Assembly (NCBI RefSeq): GCF_001623875.1
Contig: NZ_LWAE01000004.1
Span: 248,001-312,000 of the forward strand
Origin: Clostridium magnum DSM 2767
GTDB lineage: Bacteria; Bacillota; Clostridia; Clostridiales; Clostridiaceae
Reading direction: 5' to 3'
DNA: 64,000 nucleotides
A model generated the notes under the pieces. That model was not told the origin of the DNA. It saw only the letters and a list, made by a program, of their open reading frames with translations, and searched no databases. The position numbers and the translations under genes were made by a program. Of this stretch, positions 1 to 9,090 are shown piece after piece; the first letter of the stretch is position 1, and each line of letters starts with the position of its first letter.

Positions 1-41
1 TATCTCAAAAGTGGTTCGGCAAAGATATAATTTCAAAATAG
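1..41 (+). CDS. C-terminal end of an ABC transporter substrate-binding protein (partial)
   Basis: The window opens inside a reading frame (codons from base 3) that encodes SQKWFGKDIISK and stops at TAG 39-41. A Trp-Phe-Gly-Lys-Asp ending is common in polar amino-acid solute-binding proteins, and a matching permease starts 21 bases later, so this is most likely the binding-protein partner. Only 12 codons are visible, so the assignment rests mainly on context. Confidence 0.55.
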   Translation, partial: SQKWFGKDIISK

Positions 42-62
42 GACAGTTAGGATGTGATTTGA

Positions 63-701
63 ATGTCTAATCTTATAGACGTTACAGGATATATATTAAA
101 AGGAGGATTAATATCCTTAAAATTATTTATAATAGTTGCTATTCTTTCAGTACCTTTAGGTATTCTTGTTGCCCTCGGAAAAATATCAGGAATTAGACCT
201 TTGAGGTCGGCATTAAGTATATACACTTGGGTTTTTAGAGGTACTCCTTTATTACTACAATTATTCTTCGTATATTTTGGACTTCCTGTAATAGGTATAA
301 GATTGGAACCATTAACTGCTGCTAGCTTAGCTTTTACTATAAACTATGCAGCATACCTTGCTGAAACCTTTAGAGCTGGGATAGAGTCTGTTGATAAGGG
401 ACAGTTCGAAGCAGCTAAGGCCTTAGGAATGAATTATCGTCAAACTATGGTACAAATAATTCTTCCACAAGCTATAAGAAATGTGCTTCCACCTGTTTGC
501 AGCGAAGCAATTAATCTTATAAAAGATACGGCATTAGTTGCAGCTATTGGTATTGGTGACCTACTTAGAGCTGCAAAGGAAGTTGTAACTAGAGAGTTCA
601 CCATTACACCATTTATAATAGCTGCTGCCATATACCTTGTTATTTCATCATTGTTGGTGCTAATGTTTAGAAAGCTTGAAAAGAAATATTCTGTTTATTA
701 A
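63..701 (+). CDS. Polar amino-acid ABC transporter permease (HisM/GlnP type)
   Basis: This 212-residue membrane protein is the inner-membrane channel of an amino-acid importer. It has about five hydrophobic segments (roughly residues 12-40, 55-75, 85-105, 145-165 and 185-205). The EAAKALGMNYRQTMVQIILPQA stretch near residues 117-138 is the EAA loop that docks on the ATPase. The early FRGTPLLLQLFFVYFG segment is typical of the HisM/GlnP branch. It follows the end of a binding protein and is closed by a strong terminator, so it ends the operon. The ATPase gene must lie upstream of the window or elsewhere. The substrate amino acid cannot be deduced. Confidence 0.93.
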   Translation: MSNLIDVTGYILKGGLISLKLFIIVAILSVPLGILVALGKISGIRPLRSALSIYTWVFRGTPLLLQLFFVYFGLPVIGIRLEPLTAASLAFTINYAAYLAETFRAGIESVDKGQFEAAKALGMNYRQTMVQIILPQAIRNVLPPVCSEAINLIKDTALVAAIGIGDLLRAAKEVVTREFTITPFIIAAAIYLVISSLLVLMFRKLEKKYSVY

Positions 702-737
702 TATAACACGATACAAATTGGTCTATAAATTATATAA

Positions 738-780
738 AACAAGTTCTGGTTATCTACAGCTAGCAGAACTTGTTTTTTCC
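738..780 (+). terminator. Rho-independent terminator after the permease
   Basis: An 11-bp perfect stem (AACAAGTTCTG / CAGAACTTGTT, 738-748 and 764-774) is followed by T residues. It overlaps the 3' end of the small convergent gene at 750-872. Confidence 0.85.
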
Positions 781-872
781 TTTTTACTATCCTTTTTACA
801 ACTATCAAGACACTCCTTTAAGCACTCCTCAATTACATCCCTTGATATTTGAAAACCCTTTTTCTCTTTCAT
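750..872 (-). CDS. Small Cys/Lys-rich protein of 40 residues, unknown function
   Basis: This short frame has an excellent Shine-Dalgarno site (TAGGAGG, seven bases before the ATG at 872). It encodes a highly charged peptide with four cysteines: two spaced CLKEC, one in DSCKK and one next to the C-terminus. There is no membrane segment or signal peptide. The C-terminal codons and stop lie inside the convergent permease terminator, so the two genes share 3' DNA. I do not recognise the family. Paired cysteines could bind metal, but that is only a guess. Initiation signal and codon pattern support a real gene. Confidence 0.6.
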   Translation of the reverse strand: MKEKKGFQISRDVIEECLKECLDSCKKDSKKEKTSSASCR

Positions 873-1245
873 TGTACTACCTCCTATTTTTTATGATTAG
901 TAAATAAATATATTTTTAATATATATTTATATGTCAGTTATGAAAAAATGTTACTTTAAATTATTAATTATATATATTTTTTAAAATTTTATATAACCTT
1001 TCTAAACTCTCAACAATAGTATATATATATATTCATAATTTCTAAAAATAGTACCAAACAAATACATTAAATCTATTTTATATTTAAAATTAAATTCAAC
1101 ATATATCTTACGGTGAATTATGAATATATAGAAATACATTCATTTATTTTATATAATTCTTTAATAAATTATATCATGAAAATAATGTATATTTTGTCAT
1201 TATTTATAATCAACAAAATATTTAAGTAAGAAGAGGTGTTTATTA
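873..1245. other. AT-rich intergenic region between divergent genes
   Basis: About 370 bases of very AT-rich DNA lie between the divergent small gene (ATG at 872) and the patatin gene (ATG at 1246). It must hold both promoters, but several TATAAT-like strings make a confident choice impossible. No further gene is visible. Confidence 0.5.
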
Positions 1246-2190
1246 ATGAAAGCTGACGCTGTTTTTGAAGGCGGTGGTATGAGAGGAATAGGCATAATTG
1301 GTGCCTTAACCTATCTTGAAGCTAGGAATTATCAGTGGCAACGGGTTGCTGGAACTTCAGTTGGTGCAGTAATAGCTGCTCTCATAGCAGCCGGCTATAC
1401 TTCTAAAGAACTTAAAGATATACTATCAGAACTGGATTTTAGAGATTTTCTAGACAAAAGTAGGCTGCAGCGACTACCTGTACTTGGAAAAGCACTTGGC
1501 TTTTTTATCGAAAAGGGTATTTATTCAGGAGAATATGTGGAACATTGGATAAATAAACTTTTAAAGGCAAAAGGTGTTCGTAAATTTAGGGATGTAACTG
1601 TTAATGGTGAATGCAGACTAAAAATAATAGCTTCAGACATAACCAAACGAAGAATTTTAATACTCCCGGATCACCTCCCTGAATATGGGATAAACCCGGC
1701 GAAATTCTCAATATCTAAAGCTGTTAGAATGAGCATAAGTATACCTTTTTACTTTAAACCTGTTCAATTTGCACATAGAGACGGTATAAGTTATATAGTA
1801 GATGGTGCTGTCTGCTGCAACTTCCCAATAAACATATTTGATGTTGCAGGCCTCCCTAGATGGCCAACTATAGGATTTAAATTTGATGGCCCAGAAATAA
1901 GTAATACAAAACAAGGAAAAACAGATCCTATATCTTTTTTATTTGATATTGCAAACACACTTTCTGCTGAAAAAAATAGAGAATGGTTAAAGGATGAAAA
2001 TTTAGTTAGAACTATACTTATTCCTACGGAGGAAGTTCGACCTACTGATTTTAATATATCAAACCGAAAGACCGTAAGCCTTTTTAAAGCCGGCTACAAA
2101 AGTGCCTCTAAGTTTCATAAAGACTGGGACTTTGAAGAATACACAAGAAGATATAGATCCTCTGCTTCACTAGATCAAAGCTCTATTTAA
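1246..2190 (+). CDS. Patatin-like phospholipase
   Basis: This is a predicted cytosolic acyl hydrolase of 314 residues with the patatin Ser-Asp dyad. The oxyanion loop is EGGGMRG (residues 8-14), the nucleophile elbow is GTSVG with Ser38, and the aspartate is in VDGAV at Asp186. There is no signal peptide. The start is supported by AAGAGGTG ahead of ATG 1246. It is monocistronic, with a hairpin directly after the stop that also faces pepT. Members hydrolyse phospholipids or other acyl esters; the true substrate cannot be inferred. Confidence 0.9.
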   Translation: MKADAVFEGGGMRGIGIIGALTYLEARNYQWQRVAGTSVGAVIAALIAAGYTSKELKDILSELDFRDFLDKSRLQRLPVLGKALGFFIEKGIYSGEYVEHWINKLLKAKGVRKFRDVTVNGECRLKIIASDITKRRILILPDHLPEYGINPAKFSISKAVRMSISIPFYFKPVQFAHRDGISYIVDGAVCCNFPINIFDVAGLPRWPTIGFKFDGPEISNTKQGKTDPISFLFDIANTLSAEKNREWLKDENLVRTILIPTEEVRPTDFNISNRKTVSLFKAGYKSASKFHKDWDFEEYTRRYRSSASLDQSSI

Positions 2191-2216
2191 AAAGACGGCA
2201 ATTTTGCCGTCCTTAT
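2191..2216. terminator. Hairpin between convergent patatin and pepT genes
   Basis: A GACGGCA / TGCCGTC stem (2194-2211) is flanked by A and T runs. It can serve as a terminator for the plus-strand patatin gene and possibly for the minus-strand pepT. Confidence 0.7.
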
Positions 2217-2226
2217 TAACTATTAT

Positions 2227-3459
2227 CTATTTTTCTCTTTCTGAATATAACTCTGCTATTTTAACAATAACTTCAACTGCCTTCTCCATAGACTGGATTG
2301 AAATATATTCAAACCTTCCATGAAAATTGTGCCCACCGGTAAATAAATTCGGTGTTGGAAGTCCCATAAAAGAAAGTCTTGATCCATCTGTTCCACCTCT
2401 TATAGGTCTAACTAACGGTTTTACACCTACTGCCTCCATAGCTTTGAATGCAATATCTACGACATATTTTTCAGGCTCTACTTTTTCTTTCATGTTCCTA
2501 TATTGATCTTTTATTTCTATATTTACAGTACCATTACCATACTTTTCATTTAATTTGTTAACTACATTCTGAAGAAATACCTTTCTTCCCTCAAATTTTT
2601 CAGCATCAAAATCTCTTATTATGTAGCTAAGATTAGTTTCTTCAACTCCACCATTTATACTTAATAGGTGATAGAATCCCTCATAACCTTCCGTAGTAGC
2701 TGGTGTTTCATTTGATGGAAGCATGCTCATAAACTCATTTGCTACAAGAGCTGAATTTATCATCTTATTTTTAGAGTATCCAGGGTGGAAGCTTTTTCCC
2801 TTTATAGCTACTTTAGCACCTGCAGCATTAAAATTTTCATACTCTAATTCTCCAATTACTCCACCATCAACAGTATAAGCTAAATCTGCATTAAATTTTT
2901 TAACATCAAAATGATCCGCTCCGCGACCTATTTCTTCATCTGGAGTAAAGCCAACTCGTATATCTCCATGTTTAATTTCTGGATGCATAGTCAAGTATTC
3001 AACAGCAGACATTATTTCCGCTATACCAGCTTTATCATCAGCTCCAAGTAATGTTATTCCATCTGTAGTTATGATATCTTGGCCTATGTAGTCTTTCAAT
3101 TCTGGAGATTCTGATATACGAAGAACTATATTCTGTTCCTCATTTAAAACAATATCAGAACCATCATAGCTTTTAATAATTTTAGGATTTACATGCTCTC
3201 CTGAAAGTTCTGAACTTGTGTCCATATGAGCTATGAAACCAATTACAGCAACCTTCTTATCAATGTTTGCTGGTAGCGTTGCCATGACATACCCATTTTT
3301 ATCAACCGATACATCCTGAAGTCCCATTTCTTTTAATTCCCTTGCAAGTTCTTCAGCTAAAATTAGCTGCTTTGAAGTACTGGGAACTGTAGTTGATTCT
3401 TCATCTGACATAGTATCAAATTTTACATATTTCAAAAACTTTTCAATTACTCTCGACAT
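2227..3459 (-). CDS. pepT: Peptidase T (tripeptide aminopeptidase, M20B)
   Basis: This zinc aminopeptidase of 410 residues removes N-terminal residues from tripeptides in the cytosol. It shows the M20 metal motifs: HMDTS at residues 78-82, a GADDKAG aspartate near 140, and the PDEEIGRG glutamates near 175. The C-terminal [10 protein letters not shown] histidine region is also present. Length matches PepT. The start has AGGAGG nine bases upstream. It lies 11 bases after addA on the same strand, so the two are probably cotranscribed. Confidence 0.95.
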   Translation of the reverse strand: MSRVIEKFLKYVKFDTMSDEESTTVPSTSKQLILAEELARELKEMGLQDVSVDKNGYVMATLPANIDKKVAVIGFIAHMDTSSELSGEHVNPKIIKSYDGSDIVLNEEQNIVLRISESPELKDYIGQDIITTDGITLLGADDKAGIAEIMSAVEYLTMHPEIKHGDIRVGFTPDEEIGRGADHFDVKKFNADLAYTVDGGVIGELEYENFNAAGAKVAIKGKSFHPGYSKNKMINSALVANEFMSMLPSNETPATTEGYEGFYHLLSINGGVEETNLSYIIRDFDAEKFEGRKVFLQNVVNKLNEKYGNGTVNIEIKDQYRNMKEKVEPEKYVVDIAFKAMEAVGVKPLVRPIRGGTDGSRLSFMGLPTPNLFTGGHNFHGRFEYISIQSMEKAVEVIVKIAELYSEREK

Positions 3460-3470
3460 TTTTCAGCCTC

Positions 3471-6400
3471 CTATATTTCTATTATCTCATCTTTAAAAAA
3501 TGAATATAAATAGATGTTTTTAATAGATTTTCCTGTCATTTTCTCTAAAGCCCTTTTATAATAATAAACTTGTAAATTATACTTTTCTTTAAATTCATTA
3601 ATATCCTCTACAAAATCCGTTTTATAATCTAGAAGCACTAATTTATCATCTTCCTCAAAATAGCAATCTATTATACCCTGAATTAATACTTTTTCATTTT
3701 TATAAAGTTCTTCTGGTAAATCTTTATAAAGCTCTATAGCAGATATCTCAATAAAGAAAGGTATTTCTCTATAAATATTTTTAGCATTTTTCATTCTCTG
3801 CCCCAAGTCAGTTTTAAAAAACTCTAATATTTTATCTATTTGTACTACTTTGCTTTCATTTTCTGTTATAAACTCTCTCTGTACTAATCTCTTTACTTGT
3901 TCTAGTATTTCTTCCTTTGATGAAACTTTATTTAATTCTAAATGCTGCATTACCAAATGCATTAGACTTCCTTTTTCTGCTGCAGATAAAGTTCTAGTTT
4001 TTTGAATAAATAAAGGTTTTTTCAATACTACAGAACTAATCATCTCTCTACTTTCATTTACATCTATTAAAGCGAATTTTCTTTTTAACTCAGATACAGA
4101 AAACTTAACAGGTATATTACTAGCTTCTATATACCTATATTTCCAATTAAGTCTTCTACCTATTTCTTCATTATATTTACTATTCTCATTGATTAAATTA
4201 AGACTCTCTATTTCCTTTATTAAATCCTGATCCTCCTCATCCTCTAGATTATCTCTTTTCATAAAGCTTTCTTTATTCCAGGTTTTTATACTCCATCTTG
4301 ACTTATCATCTATTACAAATTCTGAAGCATTTTCCCTTCCTATAATTTCTCTTAAATTTTTACCGCACATATGTCTAACTATCGCAGGTCCTATCCAGTC
4401 CAGGTAGCTCTTAGCATTTCCTATAGCATATTGAGAAATTTTATGACCTTTATTAGCTGCAGCCTCATACCACTTCTCTGCAGTATTTACTATATTATTA
4501 ATACCTCCAGTTATTATTAGTTTTTCCTTTGCTCTTGTAAAAGCTACATACAATATTCTCATTTCCTCAGAAAGAGTCTCTACTTTTATTTTTCTCTTTA
4601 ATACCTGTTTTACTAATGTAGGATAGGATATTCTTCTATTGGAATCTACATAATCTGGTCCAAGACCTAATTCTCCGTGAAATAATATACTTCTATTCAT
4701 ATCCATCAAATTAAATTGCTTTCCTGAGCCTGCAAGTATAACTATTGGGAACTCCAAGCCTTTGCTCTTGTGTATGCTCATAATTCTAACCACATCTTCA
4801 TTTTCCCCTAGAATTTTTGCACTTCCCATATCTCCGCTGCTATTTTTGAGTTTATTTACAAAATTTATAAAGTTAAATAGTCCTTTATAACTAGTTTTCT
4901 CATACTGCTTTGCCCTTTGAAAAAGTACTCTTAAATTTGCCTGTCTTTGAGCACCGCCTGGCATAGCTCCAGTAAAGCCGTAGTATCCAGTTTCTATATA
5001 CAAGTACCATATAAATTCATCAATTGGCATATGCAAGGCCTTTTTTCTCCATTTATTAAGCTTACTTAAAAAGTTTAATATCTTATCTTTAAGCTCCTTG
5101 CTAATATGCTCTGTAGTATACCTCATTATCTCTTCATCTTCAGTACTTACTTTGTTACTCCTTACTGCTCTCATAGCTTCATAGAAAGATACATCCCTAT
5201 TTATCATCCTAATATCCATTAACTCTTCAGGCTGAAAAGCTTCTATAGGAGAGCGTAGTACTGCAATTAATGGTATATCCTGCACAGGGTTATCAATAAT
5301 TTGGAGCAAAGACATTATAGTTCTGATTTCTACAGTTTCGAAGTATCCTGTTGCTGTATCTGCAAATACAGGTATAGAAGCATTTGTAAGTTCTTCTACA
5401 AAAGTAGGTGCCCAGTTAGAAGTAGCACGCATAAGTATGACTATATCCTTATAGGTTACAGGTCTGTATCCTTTAATATTTTTATCATATACGTTGAATT
5501 TTTCTTTATTCTCTGAATCAATGAGTTCTTTTATTCTCTTAACTATAAGTCTTGCTTCTATCTGTATATTATCTGCTGTTTCATCCTCTGAATCTCCAAA
5601 AATAGTTTCATTGATATCTAAATCCTCATTTTCAAAAACATCATTAATTTGCTTATCTATTAAGTGAAGTTCAATGTTTCCGCCGCAAATATTCTTTATA
5701 CTATATTCACAATCTTCACTTATATCATCGCTGCCTGATACTTTTTTGCTATACTCTTCCAATGATATTTCTCTATCACATTCTAGGTCTGGAAATTCCG
5801 CTCCACTTTTAAGAGCTTCCCCTTCATCATACTCAAGTTCACCAATTTCCTTAGACATTATCTGTTCAAACAAATAGTTAACTCCATTTATTATTTCTGG
5901 TCTACTTCTAAAATTCTTAAAAAGCTTAATCTTTCTCTGTTGTGTTCCTTTTTCTTCCGAATAACTGTTATATTTACTTAAAAACAGCTCTGGCTTAGCT
6001 TGCCTAAATCTATATATGCTTTGCTTAACATCTCCAACCATAAACATATTAGGAATATGATTTTTTCTAGATATAGCATTCATTATTACTTCCTGAACCT
6101 CGTTGCTATCTTGATATTCATCTATAAGTATCTCTTCAAATTGTTGTTTATATTCTAATGCCACTGGGGAGTTCTGAATATTTCCTTCTTCATCTCTTGT
6201 AGTGAGTATATTTAAACAAAAATGTTCAATATCACTAAAATCTACTAGTCCTCTCTCTCTCTTTTTAATGCTGTACTTCTCATCAAAGGATATTACTAAC
6301 TCTGCTAAACACTTCATCATAGGGTACAGTTCTTTTAAGTTATTGCCTATACTATCCGTTCCTACAAATATATTTTCTTTTATCTCAGTAAGTTTCTTTT

Positions 6401-7316
6401 TCACTTCATCTCTTATCTTTTTTGATTTTTCCTTTGCTTCCTTATCTGCATCTTTATTTCTTTTAGCAGGAATCTTTTCAAAATCTACCCCAAAAAGACT
6501 TCTTTTTAAATCATCCCAAGAATTACAACTAAGAATCGAGTAAATATTTTGTAATTCTAGCTTAAAAGGTTCTAGATAATACTCTATACCTGATGCATTT
6601 TCAACTATTTCCACTGCCTTTTCCATCTTACTTTTACAGGCTTCAAGTTCAATACTTAAGTAATTTAACAGTATCTCTGCCCATTCTGACTTTCCAAAAT
6701 TAAAATCATCTCCTACATTAAATCTTTCTGCCATTTTTTCAAGCCAAACATTTGGCCAGGGTGTGCTTTTGGCAAACTCATATAAGTTAAGAACCATGCT
6801 TTGAACCTTAAAATCATTCTTTCCTCCATATGAATCTATTAGCTTTAAAAATATCTCATTATCACTTTCTTCATATTTTTCTTCAAAAAGCTCATCTATT
6901 GTTTCCTGTTTCAAAAGTATGGCTTCTGTATTATCAGAAACTCTAAAACTTGGATCCAAATCTATAATGTGAAAATTATTTTTTATAACTTGAAGACAAA
7001 AGGAATGTATAGTCATTATATTAGATTGATTAAGCAGCGTAAGCTGCCTCTGAAGCTTTTTAGATTCTGGCCTTGCCTCTAATTGTTTTGATATGGCGTC
7101 TCCTATTCTCTCTCTCATCTCAGAGGCTGCTGCATTAGTAAAGGTAACCACTAACAATTTATCTATATCAACATTTTCTTTATCGTCTATTATTCTCTGT
7201 ATTATTCTCTCAACAAGTACCGCAGTTTTCCCTGCACCTGCTCCTGCTGCTACTAAGAGATTACAATTTTTAGTAAAGATAGCCTCATTTTGTTCTTCTG
7301 TCCATTTTGTACTCAT
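3471..7316 (-). CDS. addA: ATP-dependent helicase/nuclease subunit A (AddA)
   Basis: AddA is the UvrD-like helicase plus RecB-family nuclease that processes double-strand breaks with AddB. Seen here: Walker A AAGAGAGKT (Lys30), the LIDEYQDS Walker B region, late helicase motifs (MSIHKSKGLEFP, EEMRILYVAFTRAKE), and the C-terminal nuclease motif LLDYKTDF. Length (1281 residues) is normal for AddA. I chose ATG 7316 because AGGTG sits nine bases ahead; the in-frame GTG at 7328 overlaps that site. No addB is visible in the window: the upstream neighbour is a diguanylate cyclase, whereas clostridial addA usually follows addB. Confidence 0.95.
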   Translation of the reverse strand: MSTKWTEEQNEAIFTKNCNLLVAAGAGAGKTAVLVERIIQRIIDDKENVDIDKLLVVTFTNAAASEMRERIGDAISKQLEARPESKKLQRQLTLLNQSNIMTIHSFCLQVIKNNFHIIDLDPSFRVSDNTEAILLKQETIDELFEEKYEESDNEIFLKLIDSYGGKNDFKVQSMVLNLYEFAKSTPWPNVWLEKMAERFNVGDDFNFGKSEWAEILLNYLSIELEACKSKMEKAVEIVENASGIEYYLEPFKLELQNIYSILSCNSWDDLKRSLFGVDFEKIPAKRNKDADKEAKEKSKKIRDEVKKKLTEIKENIFVGTDSIGNNLKELYPMMKCLAELVISFDEKYSIKKRERGLVDFSDIEHFCLNILTTRDEEGNIQNSPVALEYKQQFEEILIDEYQDSNEVQEVIMNAISRKNHIPNMFMVGDVKQSIYRFRQAKPELFLSKYNSYSEEKGTQQRKIKLFKNFRSRPEIINGVNYLFEQIMSKEIGELEYDEGEALKSGAEFPDLECDREISLEEYSKKVSGSDDISEDCEYSIKNICGGNIELHLIDKQINDVFENEDLDINETIFGDSEDETADNIQIEARLIVKRIKELIDSENKEKFNVYDKNIKGYRPVTYKDIVILMRATSNWAPTFVEELTNASIPVFADTATGYFETVEIRTIMSLLQIIDNPVQDIPLIAVLRSPIEAFQPEELMDIRMINRDVSFYEAMRAVRSNKVSTEDEEIMRYTTEHISKELKDKILNFLSKLNKWRKKALHMPIDEFIWYLYIETGYYGFTGAMPGGAQRQANLRVLFQRAKQYEKTSYKGLFNFINFVNKLKNSSGDMGSAKILGENEDVVRIMSIHKSKGLEFPIVILAGSGKQFNLMDMNRSILFHGELGLGPDYVDSNRRISYPTLVKQVLKRKIKVETLSEEMRILYVAFTRAKEKLIITGGINNIVNTAEKWYEAAANKGHKISQYAIGNAKSYLDWIGPAIVRHMCGKNLREIIGRENASEFVIDDKSRWSIKTWNKESFMKRDNLEDEEDQDLIKEIESLNLINENSKYNEEIGRRLNWKYRYIEASNIPVKFSVSELKRKFALIDVNESREMISSVVLKKPLFIQKTRTLSAAEKGSLMHLVMQHLELNKVSSKEEILEQVKRLVQREFITENESKVVQIDKILEFFKTDLGQRMKNAKNIYREIPFFIEISAIELYKDLPEELYKNEKVLIQGIIDCYFEEDDKLVLLDYKTDFVEDINEFKEKYNLQVYYYKRALEKMTGKSIKNIYLYSFFKDEIIEI

Positions 7317-7409
7317 ATCTTTTATCACCTAACTTTATTTTATTGTTCATATGGTATCTTACATTATTTTGCACTTTTTTCTAATCATTACTACCTATAT
7401 CTATTATAA

Positions 7410-7448
7410 ACTAAAAACTATATAAGTCACACTTATATAGTTTTTAGT
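7410..7448 (-). terminator. Terminator hairpin after the diguanylate cyclase
   Basis: A long stem, ACTAAAAACTATATAAGT against ACTTATATAGTTTTTAGT, with a tiny loop overlaps the TAA stop at 7444-7446. Confidence 0.7.
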
Positions 7449-8499
7449 AAATTACTCTATTTTTTCCTAATGCCTTTGCTTTATACAAATTGATATCAGC
7501 TCTTCTTATTATTTGTTCTAAGGATTCTCCTTCCTCCTTAATAGCAATCCCCATAGAAACTGTTGCTTTAAATTCAATATTCTTATGACAAGTTACTGTT
7601 TCAGCTATGATTTTTCTTATGCTTTCCATCCTATTATAAATATCAATTATATTTTTAACTCCATACATATAAACTATTATTTCTTCTCCACCATATCTAC
7701 CACAGATATCTTCTTCTCGAAGATTAGCTTTTATTACTTTACTAATTTTCCTTATAACTGCATCTCCACATTGATGTCCTTTTGTATCATTGCATATTTT
7801 AAAATCATCAATATCTATCATAACTATTCCAAATGAACTATCTTCATCTTCGATTATTTTATTTACAGTATAAAAAAAGTAAGTTCTATTAAATAAACCA
7901 GTAAGTCCATCTTTCTGAGAGCTTTCTTTTATTTGATTATACAGCCTATTATTCTCTAAACATATAGCTATTTGATTAGTCAGTGCAGTTAAAAGTTTTA
8001 CATGAGAATCACTCAAATACTCATAAATATTATGTTCCACTACAATTAACCCTAAAACTCTGTCTTTCATATATATAGGCATATATACAGATGAATGAAT
8101 TTGTATTCTGTCATCTTTACACATATTAGAATATGAATTTAATATAGAATTATTTAGCTTATATATTCTTCCTTTATTAAACTCATCTACAATGTAATGA
8201 TGATCTGCATTATTTAAATTTGAAGCCTTCAACTTTAATTTTCTATTTTCCATTAAATATACACTAGAATATGTTACTCCTAATATTCCTATCATTATAT
8301 CATTGATTAAATAGTCTATTTCACTACTTCCTAGACATCTATTTATATATTCACTAATCTCTACAATAAGAGATACCATATCAAGCTTTTTATCTAGTTC
8401 AATAATCTTCATACTCTGCTTCTGTATCGTATCTTCTGCTAACTTCTGGTATGTCTCATATTCCTTTTTCAGTTGATTGTACCTCTCTTCTAAAGACAC
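7444..8499 (-). CDS. GAF-GGDEF diguanylate cyclase
   Basis: This makes c-di-GMP from two GTP. An N-terminal coiled coil (about residues 1-40) is followed by a GAF-like sensor domain (about 45-190) and a GGDEF domain (about 195-350) with signature GRYGGEEI. The last position is Ile where Phe is usual, which is conservative. The frame stays open to an ATG at 8622, but that extension is encoded by a repeat element. GTG 8499, with GGGAGAGG eight bases upstream, is the likely start (351 residues). A PilZ receptor is encoded at 25792. No transmembrane segment is evident, so it is probably cytosolic. Confidence 0.88.
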   Translation of the reverse strand: MSLEERYNQLKKEYETYQKLAEDTIQKQSMKIIELDKKLDMVSLIVEISEYINRCLGSSEIDYLINDIMIGILGVTYSSVYLMENRKLKLKASNLNNADHHYIVDEFNKGRIYKLNNSILNSYSNMCKDDRIQIHSSVYMPIYMKDRVLGLIVVEHNIYEYLSDSHVKLLTALTNQIAICLENNRLYNQIKESSQKDGLTGLFNRTYFFYTVNKIIEDEDSSFGIVMIDIDDFKICNDTKGHQCGDAVIRKISKVIKANLREEDICGRYGGEEIIVYMYGVKNIIDIYNRMESIRKIIAETVTCHKNIEFKATVSMGIAIKEEGESLEQIIRRADINLYKAKALGKNRVIY

Positions 8500-8546
8500 C
8501 TTATAATCCTCTCCCTTATCTTTCTCAGCTATTTCTTCTAAGAATA

Positions 8547-8726
8547 ATGAAGTGTAAACTTGAATCAGATGGGGTTTAAGTCTACGACCCGGGGCTTTGC
8601 CCGTTAAATGCCATTTAGGCATTTAACCCCAGCTGATTCTTAGTTGAACGAATCCAGTGACGTAGCCGCTCTTTACTCCCACTTTGCAGAAGATGGGAGT
8701 ATTAGAGCGGCTAGTCATCGGATAAA
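8547..8726 (+). repeat. Two-hairpin modular repeat, copy 1
   Basis: The repeat runs from ATGAAGTG to TCGGATAAA. Hairpin 1 is GAATCAGATGGGG against CCCCAGCTGATTC, with an extra internal stretch containing GTTAAATGCCATTTAGGCAT. Hairpin 2 spans TCCAGTGACGTAGCCGCTC against its near-complement GAGCGGCTAGTCATCGGA. It lies just upstream of the Shine-Dalgarno site of the diguanylate cyclase, antisense to that gene. It creates the spurious N-terminal frame extension described there. Confidence 0.85.
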
Positions 8727-8899
8727 ACCTTTACCATAAACAGGATACCACAATCTGATGGATATTTTCCATATAATTATAATAAAAAACACATCTAATC
8801 CATTAATTGTATTTAGCTAATCTGTTATCTAACTTTCAAAATTTTCATTATAATTATATTCTAATCTATACTATGCTAATGTTCAATTATTTATTTCCA

Positions 8900-9033
8900 A
8901 TGAAGTGGAAATTCGAATCAGATGGGGTTTCAACCCCATCTGATTCTTAATTAAACGAATCCAGTGACGTAGCCGCTCTTTACTCCCACTTTGAAAAAGA
9001 TGGGAGTATTAGAGCGGATAGTCATCGGATAAA
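8900..9033 (+). repeat. Two-hairpin modular repeat, copy 2 (minimal form)
   Basis: This is the simplest copy: ATGAAGTGG, hairpin 1 with a perfect GAATCAGATGGGGTT arm and complement, linker, then hairpin 2 ending GTCATCGGATAAA. It lies between cbiM and the diguanylate cyclase leader, only 173 bases from copy 1 and in the same orientation. Confidence 0.88.
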
Positions 9034-9040
9034 ATTCCAA

Positions 9041-9085
9041 AACAATATAGACCCCTTAGTTTTTTACTAAAGGGTCTATATTGTT
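9041..9085 (-). terminator. Terminator after cbiM
   Basis: AACAATATAGACCCCTT pairs with AAGGGTCTATATTGTT around an A/T loop just downstream of the cbiM stop. A T run follows on the minus strand. Confidence 0.8.
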
Positions 9086-9090
9086 ACTGG

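Noticed and set aside
8547..9033. CRISPR array formed by repeat copies 1 and 2
   Set aside because: Repeats are 130-180 bp, irregularly spaced and internally structured, with no uniform spacers or cas genes.
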